A stretch of DNA of 64,000 bases from Diplocarpon mali (lineage: Eukaryota; Ascomycota; Leotiomycetes; Helotiales; Drepanopezizaceae). The notes below the pieces were generated by a model. The model saw only the letters and a list, made by a program, of their open reading frames with translations. It did no database searches and was not told where the DNA came from. The position numbers and the translations under genes are program-made. The stretch is taken from positions 92,523 to 156,522 of the forward strand of contig JAENRP010000014.1 in assembly GCA_024741835.1 (NCBI GenBank), read 5' to 3'. Positions 37,887 through 48,390 of this stretch are shown here, piece after piece (the first letter of the stretch is position 1; each line of letters opens with the position of its first letter).

Positions 37887-38255
37887 ATGCTGTCCCAGTC
37901 TTCTTTGAGAATTAGAGAGTTAGGTATTATTTAATGGAATCATAACATAGTTACAATAGTAGAAGTCGATAGAGCATTAATGAAGCAAATGAATATCTGT
38001 CATATTGTGAGGCCTCAATCTTCCAAATGCGCCGCGACTTCTAGTCCGCCTCGTGTCCGTAAGCGTGCTGATCACTCAATGATCCGTGCACAACATTGAA
38101 GCTCGAAGCTGATCATCTCGATCCTGAAGGCTCCCTACCATGCACCATCCTACCATCTTACCACAGTTCTGCTTCCACTTTAATTTACAACAACACTCTC
38201 TCATGTCACAATATGAGAAGTTGATATTGGCAGAAGCAATTTACCCAATCTGAAG
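37887..38255. promoter_or_regulatory. Shared divergent promoter of the golgin and LNP1
   Basis: 369 bp between start codons of two secretory-pathway/ER genes. No specific element is recognised. Confidence 0.45.
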
Positions 38256-39507
38256 ATGGTATCTTTGTGGCCTTGGAAGGTAACGAATCATACAGTGGTC
38301 TAAGAGACAAGGCTGACACATCCAGAGCGACCACAACTCCCCAGCCTCCTTTGAGAAGTCCTTGATATTACTCTCTGAGAAGATCTCGAAGTCGCAGTTT
38401 CATTTAGACTCACTAAGGCAAAGAGGGCGTCGATACAAGGCGCTATGGACTCTCTATACAAGCTTTGCCTACGTTCTGTGTACCGTGGTTATGCTTCTGG
38501 TGGTCGGGTGGAAGAACTGGGGCGCTTTGGAATATACAACAGTTTCCGGATCTCCCGTACTGTAAGCATCGTTTGTAATGTCTGGGGAAAATACAGGCCT
38601 AATCAATAGCAGAATCTACCTCGTGCGCAATGGAATTACGGCATATTACACTTTCCGCACTGACAGTGTTACGCAGCGGCTGGACGACCAGCAGGCAGAG
38701 AGGACAAGGACGATTGAGAAGCTGAAGGCAGCTACGAAGTATAACTCTACGCAAGAACTTTTAGAAAAGTACGGTGGCGTTCCACCCAAGCCAAAGAAAG
38801 CCGCGGCGCCGAAGACACCCAAAGTCCCGAAACAATCAAGTAGGACGCTGACGGGGCCACCGGCAACTGCGAATATCCCAAGAACGGAACAGATTTCAAG
38901 CCAGCCGCCAAATCCGCAACCTGTTCCCCAGAAAAGCCCTCCGCAGCACCTGTTCCCCTCTCCATACTCCACACCACAGGCCCAAGCCCCCAAAGCGCAA
39001 CCAGCACCAGCCGGGCCAGCCGCGCAAGCCGCACAAGCCGAGTTCGCACCCAACGCTTATTCGTTCCCACCTCAATATGCTCAGTCCACAGAGCACGTTG
39101 TCGGGGGGAATTGGTATGATCGAGTGTTGGATTTGCTGTTGGGAGAAGATGAAACTTCGCCTAAAAACCGGGCGGTGTTAATTTGCCAAAACTGTAGGCT
39201 CGTCAACGGCCAAGCTCCCCCAGGAACCAAAAATCTATCAGATTTGGGGAAGTGGCGATGTTTTGGATGTGGATCCACGAACGGCGAGGAAGATGAAGCC
39301 GCTAAAGCGGTACAGGAAATGAAAGGAAGGATTGAGACGGAAATAGACCCGGCTGGTCCATCTTCTATCATAGAGGAGCGTGGAAAGGCTGAGGAATCTG
39401 AAGTCGGGGAGATCATCGATGCCGAGGACGAGAAGGAAGGCAGTTCGGCAGAAGACGCGGTCGAAGTAAAGCCTCGACGGGGTCGATCCAGCAAGTGGAA
39501 AGATTAA
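38256..39507 (+). CDS. LNP1: Lunapark homologue, ER three-way junction protein
   Basis: Three exons (38256-38279, 38326-38561, 38613-39507) with introns of 46 and 51 nt encode 384 residues. Lunapark stabilises three-way junctions of the tubular ER network. The protein starts MVSLWPWK and continues DHNSPASFEKSLI, a typical Lunapark N-terminus. Two adjacent hydrophobic segments (about 43-65 and 70-90) form the membrane hairpin. A coiled-coil region (DQQAERTRTIEKLKAATKYN) precedes QELLEKYGG. A Pro/Ala/Gln-rich linker is followed by the zinc ribbon: NWYDRVLDLLLGEDE, ICQNCRLVNGQAPPG and KWRCFGCGSTN supply the four Cys. The C-terminus is acidic and ends in a short basic stretch. It is convergent with the next gene, with only 28 bp between the stop codons. 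Confidence 0.92.
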
Positions 39508-39535
39508 TGTTACAGTAAACGATTCTTACCATCTA

Positions 39536-40552
39536 TCAATTCAAAATCTTGCTCTTCTGGGCGCGAACGGGGAGTGCCTCTTCAGAGCTGTCGCTGAGGT
39601 TTCGGAAGCTTGGCAGGCGAGAGATCCTAAATCTGTTGGAGTATTCCTCATCGCTGCTGCCACCGTATTGATTGTCTCCATGCGACTTTGATTTTTGTTC
39701 CTGCTCGGGTTGACTGTCATCTGAACGGCTGTCAATGCTAGTTTTGCTGTTCGTAAGAGTTCTCTCTTTCGTGCTTCGTTCTCTTTCCTTATTGCTTCCT
39801 CGCTCTGCGTGCCTCTGATCAGTCCAACTTCCTGCTCTGTGAGTCGTAGGTTTAGGAGCTCTCTCTCTCTCAAATCTGCCCATAGTGTCCCGTACATTTT
39901 GCTTTTTTGCCTCCGTATAATCATGGTCATCATCGTCGTCAAACATGACATCCATTAGCATGGGGCGAAACATATCCGTGCTTCTCAAAGCCTCCGCTTC
40001 CATAGTATCCTCGTAACCTCCTTCCACTCTTCCCCGTCTCTCGATGGTTCTCTCTTCCTTGCGGTCCCATGTCTCCTTGACCAGTTTCCGCCTCCAGTCT
40101 CCAGCATCCATAAGTTCCGGGCTCAACTTTCCCTCTGCCTTGTCTTTGCTCGACCAATCCTCGTGGCCAGGCCAAACCCTGAAGAAGTTATCCGCGTCCA
40201 GCGCCTCAGCTAAAAGTCTAGCTACAGCTTTCTTCTCTTTGGGATCGAGCCTAGTCTTCGCCTTCATAAGCAAGGCACTGTCAGTGATGACATACGAATC
40301 GTCCGAGGTACTGCTGCCTCTGCTTCTGTCCGACTGGCTGCTGTAACTCTGAAGAATCTGTGGTGACATGTGCAGTTGCGACTGTCCCATATCCAGCATC
40401 GCCTCAGCCTTCCGCACTCGGTTCCTATCCTGCGCCCACTCTCTGTTGCTCTTCTCCTTCCTCTGCTCCGTCTCCTCTCCCCACGTCTCATTCCCACCAA
40501 TGACTTTGCCCATCCCACCATCTGTCAACGACGCGACCGAAATACGCTCCAT
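39536..40552 (-). CDS. Uncharacterised charged fungal protein
   Basis: A single open frame of 338 residues starting at the ATG at 40552. It is rich in Glu, Arg, Lys and Ser. The best-ordered part (about residues 95-200) contains TRLDPKEKKAVARLLAEALD, NFFRVWPGHEDWSSKDKAEG, ELMDAGDWRRKLVKETWDR and FRPMLMDVMFDDDDDHDY. No catalytic motif, signal peptide or membrane helix is visible. I do not recognise the family. An open minus-strand frame just upstream (40612-40965) ends in NATLAYLPTRLQPAIYWLRG and LYPLQHLENQD and could be an upstream exon or a separate small gene, but no convincing splice joins them. Confidence 0.55.
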   Translation of the reverse strand: MERISVASLTDGGMGKVIGGNETWGEETEQRKEKSNREWAQDRNRVRKAEAMLDMGQSQLHMSPQILQSYSSQSDRSRGSSTSDDSYVITDSALLMKAKTRLDPKEKKAVARLLAEALDADNFFRVWPGHEDWSSKDKAEGKLSPELMDAGDWRRKLVKETWDRKEERTIERRGRVEGGYEDTMEAEALRSTDMFRPMLMDVMFDDDDDHDYTEAKKQNVRDTMGRFERERAPKPTTHRAGSWTDQRHAERGSNKERERSTKERTLTNSKTSIDSRSDDSQPEQEQKSKSHGDNQYGGSSDEEYSNRFRISRLPSFRNLSDSSEEALPVRAQKSKILN

Positions 40553-42649
40553 CACCGCGCCTTCCCCCCAGACACTGAATCTTCCTCAGCAGCTACCTCG
40601 TTATCGAGAATTCAATCCTGATTCTCGAGGTGCTGCAGTGGGTATAGCGAGCCACGCAGCCAGTAGATGGCAGGCTGGAGGCGGGTTGGCAGGTACGCGA
40701 GAGTCGCGTTGATATGTGAGAGTGTAGGGAGCGGCGTTTTGGGATGGCCAGGTTCCATCCAGAGGCTCTGGAGAACGCTGTTTCTGAGGAGCACCCTTGG
40801 AGGCTTAGGTGGGTTGTGGAGGTGGGCTTTTCTTCGAGGCGAGGTGGGGAGGGCGTGATGGGGAAGGGCTTGGTTGCTTGAGATGTAGGGATCGCGTTGG
40901 GATGAATCTCTTGCAGCTGGCGCTACCCTGGACGAAGTGGATACAAACGGCCAATTATGCTGCAACTTCTTTATTCGATTGTGTTGCTTGCTGGATTACC
41001 GCACGAAAAATCACAGGTGTACTCTGGACAGGATGAGGTGCTCATGGTGGTAAAGAGCAGGGCGGAGGGTGCGGAACAAGCATTGTTGGTACGTAGTCAC
41101 TGCCTCGACATACCATACCTCGATTTCGACGTTTTGTATTCACTGCTCTTCTCAGGATATGCTCGGACTATTGACCCTGGCGCTAGCTACTGCTGTTTAT
41201 GTTTGTTGATATTTTCGGTTAAGCGAGCTCCTTAGGGGTCGGTTAATGGGATGGAAGAGGATGAAGCAGGGATACCCAAACAAAGGAATCAAAGAAGGCA
41301 GAGGTATATTTCCTGAGCTGGAACTGATGAGCTGCAAAAGACTGTGACTAACTTTTGCTAGTTTATTAAAAGTCTTGGTAATTTGTTAAGATAGGGTGTA
41401 AGTCAGCAAAGGCTGAGGTCGCACATATCCTTAGAATATTTCTCCTTGCTATTTTTCACATGCAGTCATTTACACATCCAGAAAATTCCTTCTCTTTTCA
41501 GACCAAACCATGGTATCATCCAGCCTAGTATATGCAATGCGACTCTTATGGCTATGTTTCGGGGGAAAGTCATATGCCACTGTTGCTGCTTTGGTAGGTT
41601 TTACAGGTTCATTGGACATCACAGTATCAATCCCCTCCTATCAGTTGACAGTAGAGGGAATGATAGCGATGGATCTCCCGTCCAGCTAGCAAAAAAACAT
41701 CGGACAAAGGAAATGCTGCCATCTTGCAAGGCTTTTTCTTTCAGCTCCTGCAGCGTAAGAGATACAAAGCCAGCATCTGGGGCAAATCCACTGTAGGTGA
41801 GATATTCATGCTCTTCCCACTGAGATTACACTTATCTAGAGAGGACAAGTCATGACGTGCACGAGGTTGGTTACTTTAAAATCTAGACCGGGAGGATGGG
41901 ATGGGGAAGCTGGACTCATATCGCCGCAGAGCGAGTTTGCTAAGTATGAACACAGCTTGCGCACTAGTAGCTTCTGTTCATTATCAGAACCAGAATGCGA
42001 GATCGACGAATTTGAACTTGCCTCCGGATGGCCATTTTCATGATTATGCTTTCTACCTTCGGCTATCTCGGGAATTTTACTAGCATGAACGGCATCTTGA
42101 GTGAAGCTGGTGAGGAAAACATTTGAAGACCTCATCAGCTTAACCCAGATCCTGACATATTTACTGCACGTAATTGGCGTAGATGGACTTGACTAGATGC
42201 GTCGATTGCCCCGTGACCTAGAGGAATAAACCCCTTGCGTCAATTTAGTCGGTGTTCATATTGAGCAGGATGAGGGGCATGCAAGTTTCCTTCTGTATGA
42301 AGCTTCTGTTATTTACCAACTGCTACGTACCTCTGGCGCAAGCGGAAAAGTCAGCCGAAAGTCCTTGTAAACAACGGTAGCAGAGACATGGCTTCAGAAT
42401 AGCAATGGTACAGTTCCTGCATTACGTCCCTCTACGGAATGGCTTTCAGGTTCACACATTTTAGCCCCCTCCGACCGCTAAAAACCAGCAAGACCTCGCA
42501 GTCAATCCATCTGTTTACTTAATCCAGGGGCGGCATGAAGCGCCAGGGGCAGGCCCGCTTACTCATAAGCCTTGATGACATCACTCCAACTCTACAACTT
42601 CGTCCATCCACTTCTTGCGGCAGAACATACACTGCACAAACGTCCCATC
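40553..42649. other. 2.1-kb region with no supported gene
   Basis: Short open frames occur on both strands (minus 40612-40965, minus 41836-42135, plus 40957-41235). None has a recognisable domain. The right end serves as promoter for the gene at 42650. Confidence 0.45.
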
Positions 42650-43180
42650 ATGTCTCCCTCCAGAGGTGCCGCGTCTCTACCAGACCATCCGGATGATCTT
42701 TCGTCGACCTCGCAAGCCTCGACCGAAGCCCGCGCATCAATCCGTTCTTCCAGCGCCCTCCGCTCCGCCAAACAAAACGTCCAGTTCCTCCTCGCGCCCG
42801 ACTCGCCCACCTCGCCCCGGCCTGCGCGCCTGCGCACGCGCGCCCTCCTGCGGGCCCTGCGCTTCATCGGCGTGTTCGTTTTCTGGCGCGTGGTCCGCTA
42901 CGCAAAGTACGCGCTGGTAGGCAGCATTGTCGCGGCCGCGGGGGCTACGGCGATGGGGGGCGCCGTCAGCGGAGTGGGATTCCTGCTGGCTCCGCCCACC
43001 GTCCTTGGGAGCTTGGGAATCGGGACGGCGTGGGCGGTGGGGAAGTGGGGGTTTAGGAAGATGGGGTTCGGGGAGAGAGTTGTCGAGGGGGCGGCGAGGC
43101 AGGGGAACGTCAGCACGGAGAGGGTGAAGGGTGACGGCCAGTGGAGGGATGTCCAGGGCCCGAGGGCGACGCCTTGGTAG
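42650..43180 (+). CDS. Small Gly/Ala-rich membrane protein, unknown function
   Basis: A single exon of 176 residues from the ATG at 42650 (an in-frame ATG at 42575 would add 25 residues). After a Ser-rich N-terminus and a basic stretch (RLRTRALLRALRFIG) come two hydrophobic segments. The first is IGVFVFWRVVRYAKYALVG. The second spans a run of small residues (VAAAGATAMGGAVSGVGFLL) and ends APPTVLGSLGIGTAWAVGKW. Glycine-zipper-like spacing suggests a packed helix pair in a membrane, possibly mitochondrial given the basic pre-segment, but this is inference. The C-terminus is polar and short. Codon use is strongly GC-rich compared with the flanks, which supports coding. Family not recognised. Confidence 0.6.
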   Translation: MSPSRGAASLPDHPDDLSSTSQASTEARASIRSSSALRSAKQNVQFLLAPDSPTSPRPARLRTRALLRALRFIGVFVFWRVVRYAKYALVGSIVAAAGATAMGGAVSGVGFLLAPPTVLGSLGIGTAWAVGKWGFRKMGFGERVVEGAARQGNVSTERVKGDGQWRDVQGPRATPW

Positions 43181-44277
43181 AGGGCTGGGTTGGGCGTACG
43201 GGAAAGCGAACTCTATCCACGGTGGGTAATACTGGGCGACTCGGCATCCCGGGCGCCAGTGTTGGGCTCATTGGAAACTCGGCACGAGCCAGGAAGCGTG
43301 CTAGAGAGCGAGGCCGATACATCCACCGCCCGTCGAAGTTTGAGGCAACGAAGAGCAGTGACCAGAGGCTTTTATCCAGTATCATCTGCCTCCAATGTGC
43401 CCTCCAGAACTCCCGGGTCGACCCTAGATGTTTTTGCAGACTCCCCACACTGCTAGGCACAACGCACAAGGTCGCATCAGCGGTGGCTAGGAATAGCTAC
43501 GAGGATTACTGGATCGACCCAGCAGCTGACTGCACGGAAGTGCTTGCAAACCCTGGCCGGAAATGGAGTATTTGCTTCTGCCGATGGGATCCGAACTAAA
43601 ACAAGACGATCCCAGGAGGAACGCGAGCTGCTCGGTCCAAGGGGTGATTGATCGTACGATCAATAGTAGGAGGCTGGGACGTGGAAAGGGAATGCTCGAC
43701 TCGAGCGACTGAGGCGCAACTCGCATCACGACGACTGCCGAGAATCGAGACCGGAGTTGGGTGCTGGGTAGACCTGCTTTCTCGTCTGCGCTCTGGGCGA
43801 CTATCGTCCGGCTCGAGTCTGTGGCCGCGGTCGATGGAGAACACCGCCCAGAAGCCAACTTGGATGTGTTCCGCATCGAATGGAAAATTGCACTCCCGAG
43901 CTGTTTGGTAGTTGCGGATGCGCGTGGGGAGTTGCAAAGCTGCTTACACTATTCAGAATCATGTCCCTACCTCAAGGAGTTCCTCGTTTGTCCGCTAGCA
44001 TGTACCCGGCATTGCAGTGGCTATTCGGGAATTCCAGTATGAACATAACTGTGTGTGACGCAGGATCGAATTCTTTCAAACTCTAACTCTATCAATTATC
44101 TATATTAGTAACGCTGTGACTGTCTGAACATATATCTACATCTATATCTATGTACATGATATTTCCCAACGCCCTCTGGCTCTACCCGGATCTGGCTACC
44201 AGGCGAATACGTCCCCTAAACGCCATACCGCTCTGCACAATAATCCAGTGCACACCGCTCTTTTTTTTTTCTTTCCC
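43181..44277. other. Intergenic between convergent genes
   Basis: 3' flanks of the small membrane protein and the aquaglyceroporin gene. A T11 tract at about 44261-44271 lies just beyond the aquaglyceroporin stop codon, on its 3' side. No gene is supported. Confidence 0.55.
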
Positions 44278-46534
44278 TCAGCCCCTACTCTCCAACTTGT
44301 GCCCATCATTCATCTCCCTATCGTGACCTCTCCTCCCCAGCCCGACGGTCAGCTTCCCATAGCCCCTCCGATACCTCTGCCCCATCCTCTTCCTCCACTT
44401 CTTCGACGCCCGCGCCATCCTCTTGCGCGGGTAGTTCACCGGGCTCTCACCTCCCACAAAGATGGCGGCATCGTATAAGAAAGCCCCGAATAGCGCGCCC
44501 GTGATGGGAGCACACCACGGTCCCCAGATGAAATATGAGTTGTCGCCGAAAGCGCTGCGGCGACCGTACCCGACAGTCAGAATGGCGAGACGAGGCCCAA
44601 AGTCACGCGCCGGGTTGAGGGCACAGCCGGTGTTGTAGCCAAATGCCATGCTGAGCACTGTGATGATGAGACCGAGCACGAAGGCGTTCATCCCTGCTCC
44701 AGGTGGTGCGTTGGTGTCGTCTCCCAGAGCGAGGACTGCGACTGCTAGAATGGAGGTACCCGTAAATTCGGTGAAGAATGCGGTGGACTTGTCGATATAG
44801 CCGTATCGCGGGAACGTGATGAAGGATGAGGTGGTATTGGTCTTGGCGAGATCAGGGCCGCCATGGACAGCGATGCCGTTCTGGAAGAGACCGAAGGAAA
44901 TGAGAGCCGCGATGAAGGCGCCGAGGATTTGGGCCAGCATGTAGACGGGAACCTTGCGAAGGGGAAAGCCGCGGTAAATCCAGAGCATGATTGAGATGGC
45001 TGGGTTCAGATGGGCACCGGAGATGCCACCTGCTATGTAGATACCGATCATAGTCGCCAGACCCCATGCCCAGGACGTCGTGTCTCCGCTCCCGCCCGAA
45101 CCATCAGACGTGGATACGACTAGGTTGGCGCAGAAGCCCAGAGTGAGCTGGCACGTAACCTGCGGAGAGTCAGTAGTGATTCCCATCAAGGAGACCTGAG
45201 GAATGGAGCCTCACAGCTAATAGTTCGGCGAGAGGCTCCCTAAATTGCAGTCTGATGACCGACCAGTGAGTGTGAAGGTTGTGAATCTCCTCGGTGTCGG
45301 GGTCATATGCGTTCAGAGGAAGTTCCTCGCCAATCCAGTCTCCGCTGAGATCCCCCTCCTCCTGTTTCGCCGTCATTGCAGAGGCGGCATCGTCAGGGTA
45401 CCAATGCGGCTGTGATTGTTCCGGGACGGGCTCGAGGTCAGATGGTCTGGGTCGCCAACTTTCATGCCTTTCCTCATCCTCCTCATCGATTACCTGGGAG
45501 TGGATGCTGTACGAGGCCGGGCCGGCTCCTTGATCGTTCGATGTCTGGCGAGCGAGGGGCGAGTTCGGGGATTGGGTGCCTGCCTGGTCGAGTGTCTCGA
45601 GAAGCCGGTTCTCTCTCTGTTGTCTTGCGAGTTGCAGTTGCGGCGAGAGCTTGTTCAGGTTCAAGGTCGCTGGCACTTGACCCTGCTCCAGATCGACGTT
45701 CGTTGCGTCCTGCCTCTGCTGCTCTGTATCTGGAATTTGAACTTTCGTCTCGCTTCTCGATGGGACCATTCCAGGCCGGATGACGCGAGGAAGAGGCTTT
45801 GCGAGACCCCACACGGGTCGGGTGTTTATGGGCTGGTCGTAAGCTGGATTCAACTCCGCATACCCAGCGTCCACGTAGGGTTGGTTGGCCGCAACAGCTT
45901 CGACGGGTAGAGCTGCTGGCCCAGCCAATGTAAAATTCTGTGACTGAGCATCAAAGTCTCTTCCAGTTGCCAGTCCGTGCTGATTGACGAGGACCGTAGG
46001 TCTCCGAGTAATAGTGTATCCCCGCTGACGCCCAGGTGCCATGTTCCATGTGGTAGTTCGACGTCGCATTCCTGGTGAGACGAAGGACCGCTCCGACACC
46101 GAGCTCTTCCGTGGTCGGCTTCCACCGGCTTCCGCTTGATCTCCCTCGGGTATTGGTCCCAGCGATGGACTTCCATGCTCCTTGCTATCACCTCCCTGAT
46201 CATTCTTCCTTCTAGACGGAGACCTTCCAATGGTCTGCGATGGTTGGGACACAGGAGGCTCGAGGTTCTTCGGCCGAGTGGATATCGTCCGCCCTCGTCG
46301 TCTGTTAACGTCTGCTGTGCTCGCCTCAATTTCGGGGTGAGGTCTCCTAACAGGAAGTGTCCCGGCTCTATGCAATGGCGTGGTAACTGCTGAGCGTGGT
46401 TCTATGGGGTGGACTTGGGGAATTGCACTTTGTGCGGTATTCGTGGGTTGAACTGGGCTGCCCGCAGCTTGCGTCGTGTCTGCTGCATTGCTCCCATCTC
46501 TTCTGCTCTCGGCATCCCCTTGCTGGTCTGCCAT
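44278..46534 (-). CDS. Aquaglyceroporin with long N-terminal cytosolic extension (yeast YFL054C-like)
   Basis: Two exons (46534-45215 and 45159-44278) joined across a 55-nt intron encode 733 residues. The MIP channel occupies about residues 430-700. It begins FREPLAELLAVTCQLTLGFC, has the first pore motif in GAHLNPAIS (NPA about 492-494) and the second in GCALNPARDFGPR (about 622-624). The Asp after NPAR is the mark of glycerol facilitators rather than strict water channels. Six membrane helices can be placed. The first 430 residues are hydrophilic, Ser/Arg/Pro-rich and look disordered, much like the extended fungal aquaglyceroporins related to yeast YFL054C. The C-terminal tail is strongly basic (KRMARASKKWRKRMGQRYRR). 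It likely moves glycerol or small polyols across the plasma membrane; the extension may regulate gating, which is inference. Confidence 0.9.
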
Positions 46535-47158
46535 TGCATCTGCACCGTCAAGCAGAAAGAATCCAGCGACCTAAGATCCCCCTATCTCATGCGGAGGAAG
46601 TGGTGAGGTTTTATCCTCTGCTGAGTCTTTGGTCGGGAGCCAAGAGTTGCAAAACAAATTAACGGCAGAAACAAATGAAAAGCGATGAGAGAAGCACCCG
46701 TATCCAAAAATACACAACGTATGAGGCTGGACCAGGTGTACATGTGAAATATCCACAGCAGTTTGCCTTCTGGTTGGCTCGGAGGCCCTCGGGACTGAGG
46801 GTAAGCAGGGAATCAGGAGTTGGCAGCAAAAGCTTTTCTTGACAAGTTTGCATCATTGCTTATCCTGCCGCCACTTGGGTTCCACTTTTCGTGTTGTGGT
46901 CAGAAAAAGGGGTAAGAGGAGCGGAGCCGGACCGGGGATGAAGCTTTCAATATGACGGCCGCCAATAAATGATTGCCAAGATGTCTACAGTAATTGTCCG
47001 AGGGATCCGTACGGCACATGATAGTAACATGGGGAAATGGATAGTGATTCGACGGATTCTGCTGCGGTTATTTTTACAATCTCCACTCGTATTTAGAGCA
47101 ATATTTGAGAGATCTACAGAGTAACGCCACTGGTTGGCGAAACTCACAAAACTCTCTG
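46535..47158. promoter_or_regulatory. Aquaglyceroporin upstream region
   Basis: 624 bp between two tandem minus-strand genes. It should contain the aquaglyceroporin promoter. No osmostress element can be named with confidence. Confidence 0.4.
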
Positions 47159-48390
47159 TCAATTGAAGCCGAGCACTTTACACGCCTCCACCAGGTCTGG
47201 AATCACATCGGCGGTATTGCTCGCGGCACCCCATCGGACAGAACCCACTGAAAAGAGTCAGCACAGAGCAGAACGTCAGAAGTCGCGAGACGATCGAGAA
47301 TGCGCTCAGGATATTTTCGGATTGGGCCGCCAACGGATCGGGCGCCGCGACGAGAAGGTGGAGAATAACGGTGCCGTACTGTGGGAGAAACCTCTCCCGA
47401 CTCCGAGCGAACACGAAAAGCGCTCTATCAATCGAGGCACACGATAGGTTCAGGCTCCAGGACGAGTCCTGTCCCTTCGGTCGGTCCTTGTTGCCTCCAG
47501 TTCCGATCAGGCACCAGACGCCTGATAGAGATACCCTCGTCGTTCACTGGAAGGGCAGCATTGGATCATGGAGGAAGCCGGTCAGGCTCCCAGAGCAAGC
47601 AGGCACTGCACCGTCTCCCTACACTGTAGACCCGGAGAAGAGGAACTTGACTTACTCTGATCCGTAGCCCAACACCCCCCCACCTGCCACCGATTCGCAC
47701 TGGGATCCACTTCCCTGCCCCAGATGTTCTCATTCGTTCCGAGCTTCCTGGCCGCCATCTGTGTCCAGGGATTGAGTAGATGGTATGTCGTGCTGACGCC
47801 CAACCCCCAGCTCGCATAGACCTCCCTCGCCTCGTCGATGATGACCTGGACCGCCCATGCTCCACCGATAGAGGTGACCCATCTGTCGGTTGCGGCTTGG
47901 GAAGCGTGCGAGATGGCGACGCAGTGGAGATCCGGATACTTGTTAGCTATGCGCCGGAGTTCGAGGAAGGTCTTTTCGGCGACTGCACGGTGGTCTTGTT
48001 AGCACTCGGCATATCCGTCGGGACGGGACAGCACTATCTGCTGGCCTGGGTTTTGAGAAGGAGGAAGCGCGTACAGGGACATCCGGTATGTCTCAAGAAT
48101 ACCACAATCGTACTCCGCCCATCCCCGGATGGTAGCTTGAACAGTCCAGAACTGGGCGCCCGCGTGCCCGCCATCGGCGCACTGGCAACCTCGACAGGCG
48201 GTGGGATAGGCGTCTGCCATGACTTCAGTGCCTTGGGGACTTGCATGTCTTTGAAGGGATTCGCGAACGGTAGAGCTGCATTGCCATCTTTCGAGTTGTT
48301 CGCGTTGGATGGGTAGTTTGGGATGGAGAGCGCATTGGAGGGTATGCCTGCTTTGCGGAGAGCTATCTTGGTGGTAAGTTTTGCGAACAT
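47159..48390 (-). CDS. AhpC/TSA-like thioredoxin-fold protein with a single active-site Cys
   Basis: Three exons (48390-48075, 47982-47656, 47247-47159) with introns of 92 and 408 nt encode 243 residues. The thioredoxin-like fold of the AhpC-TSA_2 type starts near SGDGRSTIVVFLRHTGCPFA; the Cys of GCPF (about residue 103) is the likely redox residue, with no second Cys in a CxxC arrangement. KTFLELRRIANKYPDLHCVA, SHASQAATDRWV and GGAWAVQVIIDEAREVYASW follow. The motif WGLGVSTTYHLLNPWTQMAA is characteristic of fungal members. The last exon supplies GSVRWGAASNTADVIPDL and the end VEACKVLGFN. Function in this fungal group is not established; a peroxiredoxin-like or thiol-oxidoreductase role is inferred. 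The start is the first ATG after an upstream in-frame GTG. A 178-codon frame on the opposite strand (47780-48316) is a shadow. Confidence 0.82.

Noticed and set aside
41836..42135. 99-codon minus-strand frame
   Set aside because: No family signature, start context or splicing support; could be a lineage-specific gene but cannot be supported.
47780..48316. 178-codon plus-strand frame
   Set aside because: Antisense to the AhpC/TSA-like gene, which has clear motifs and consistent splicing.
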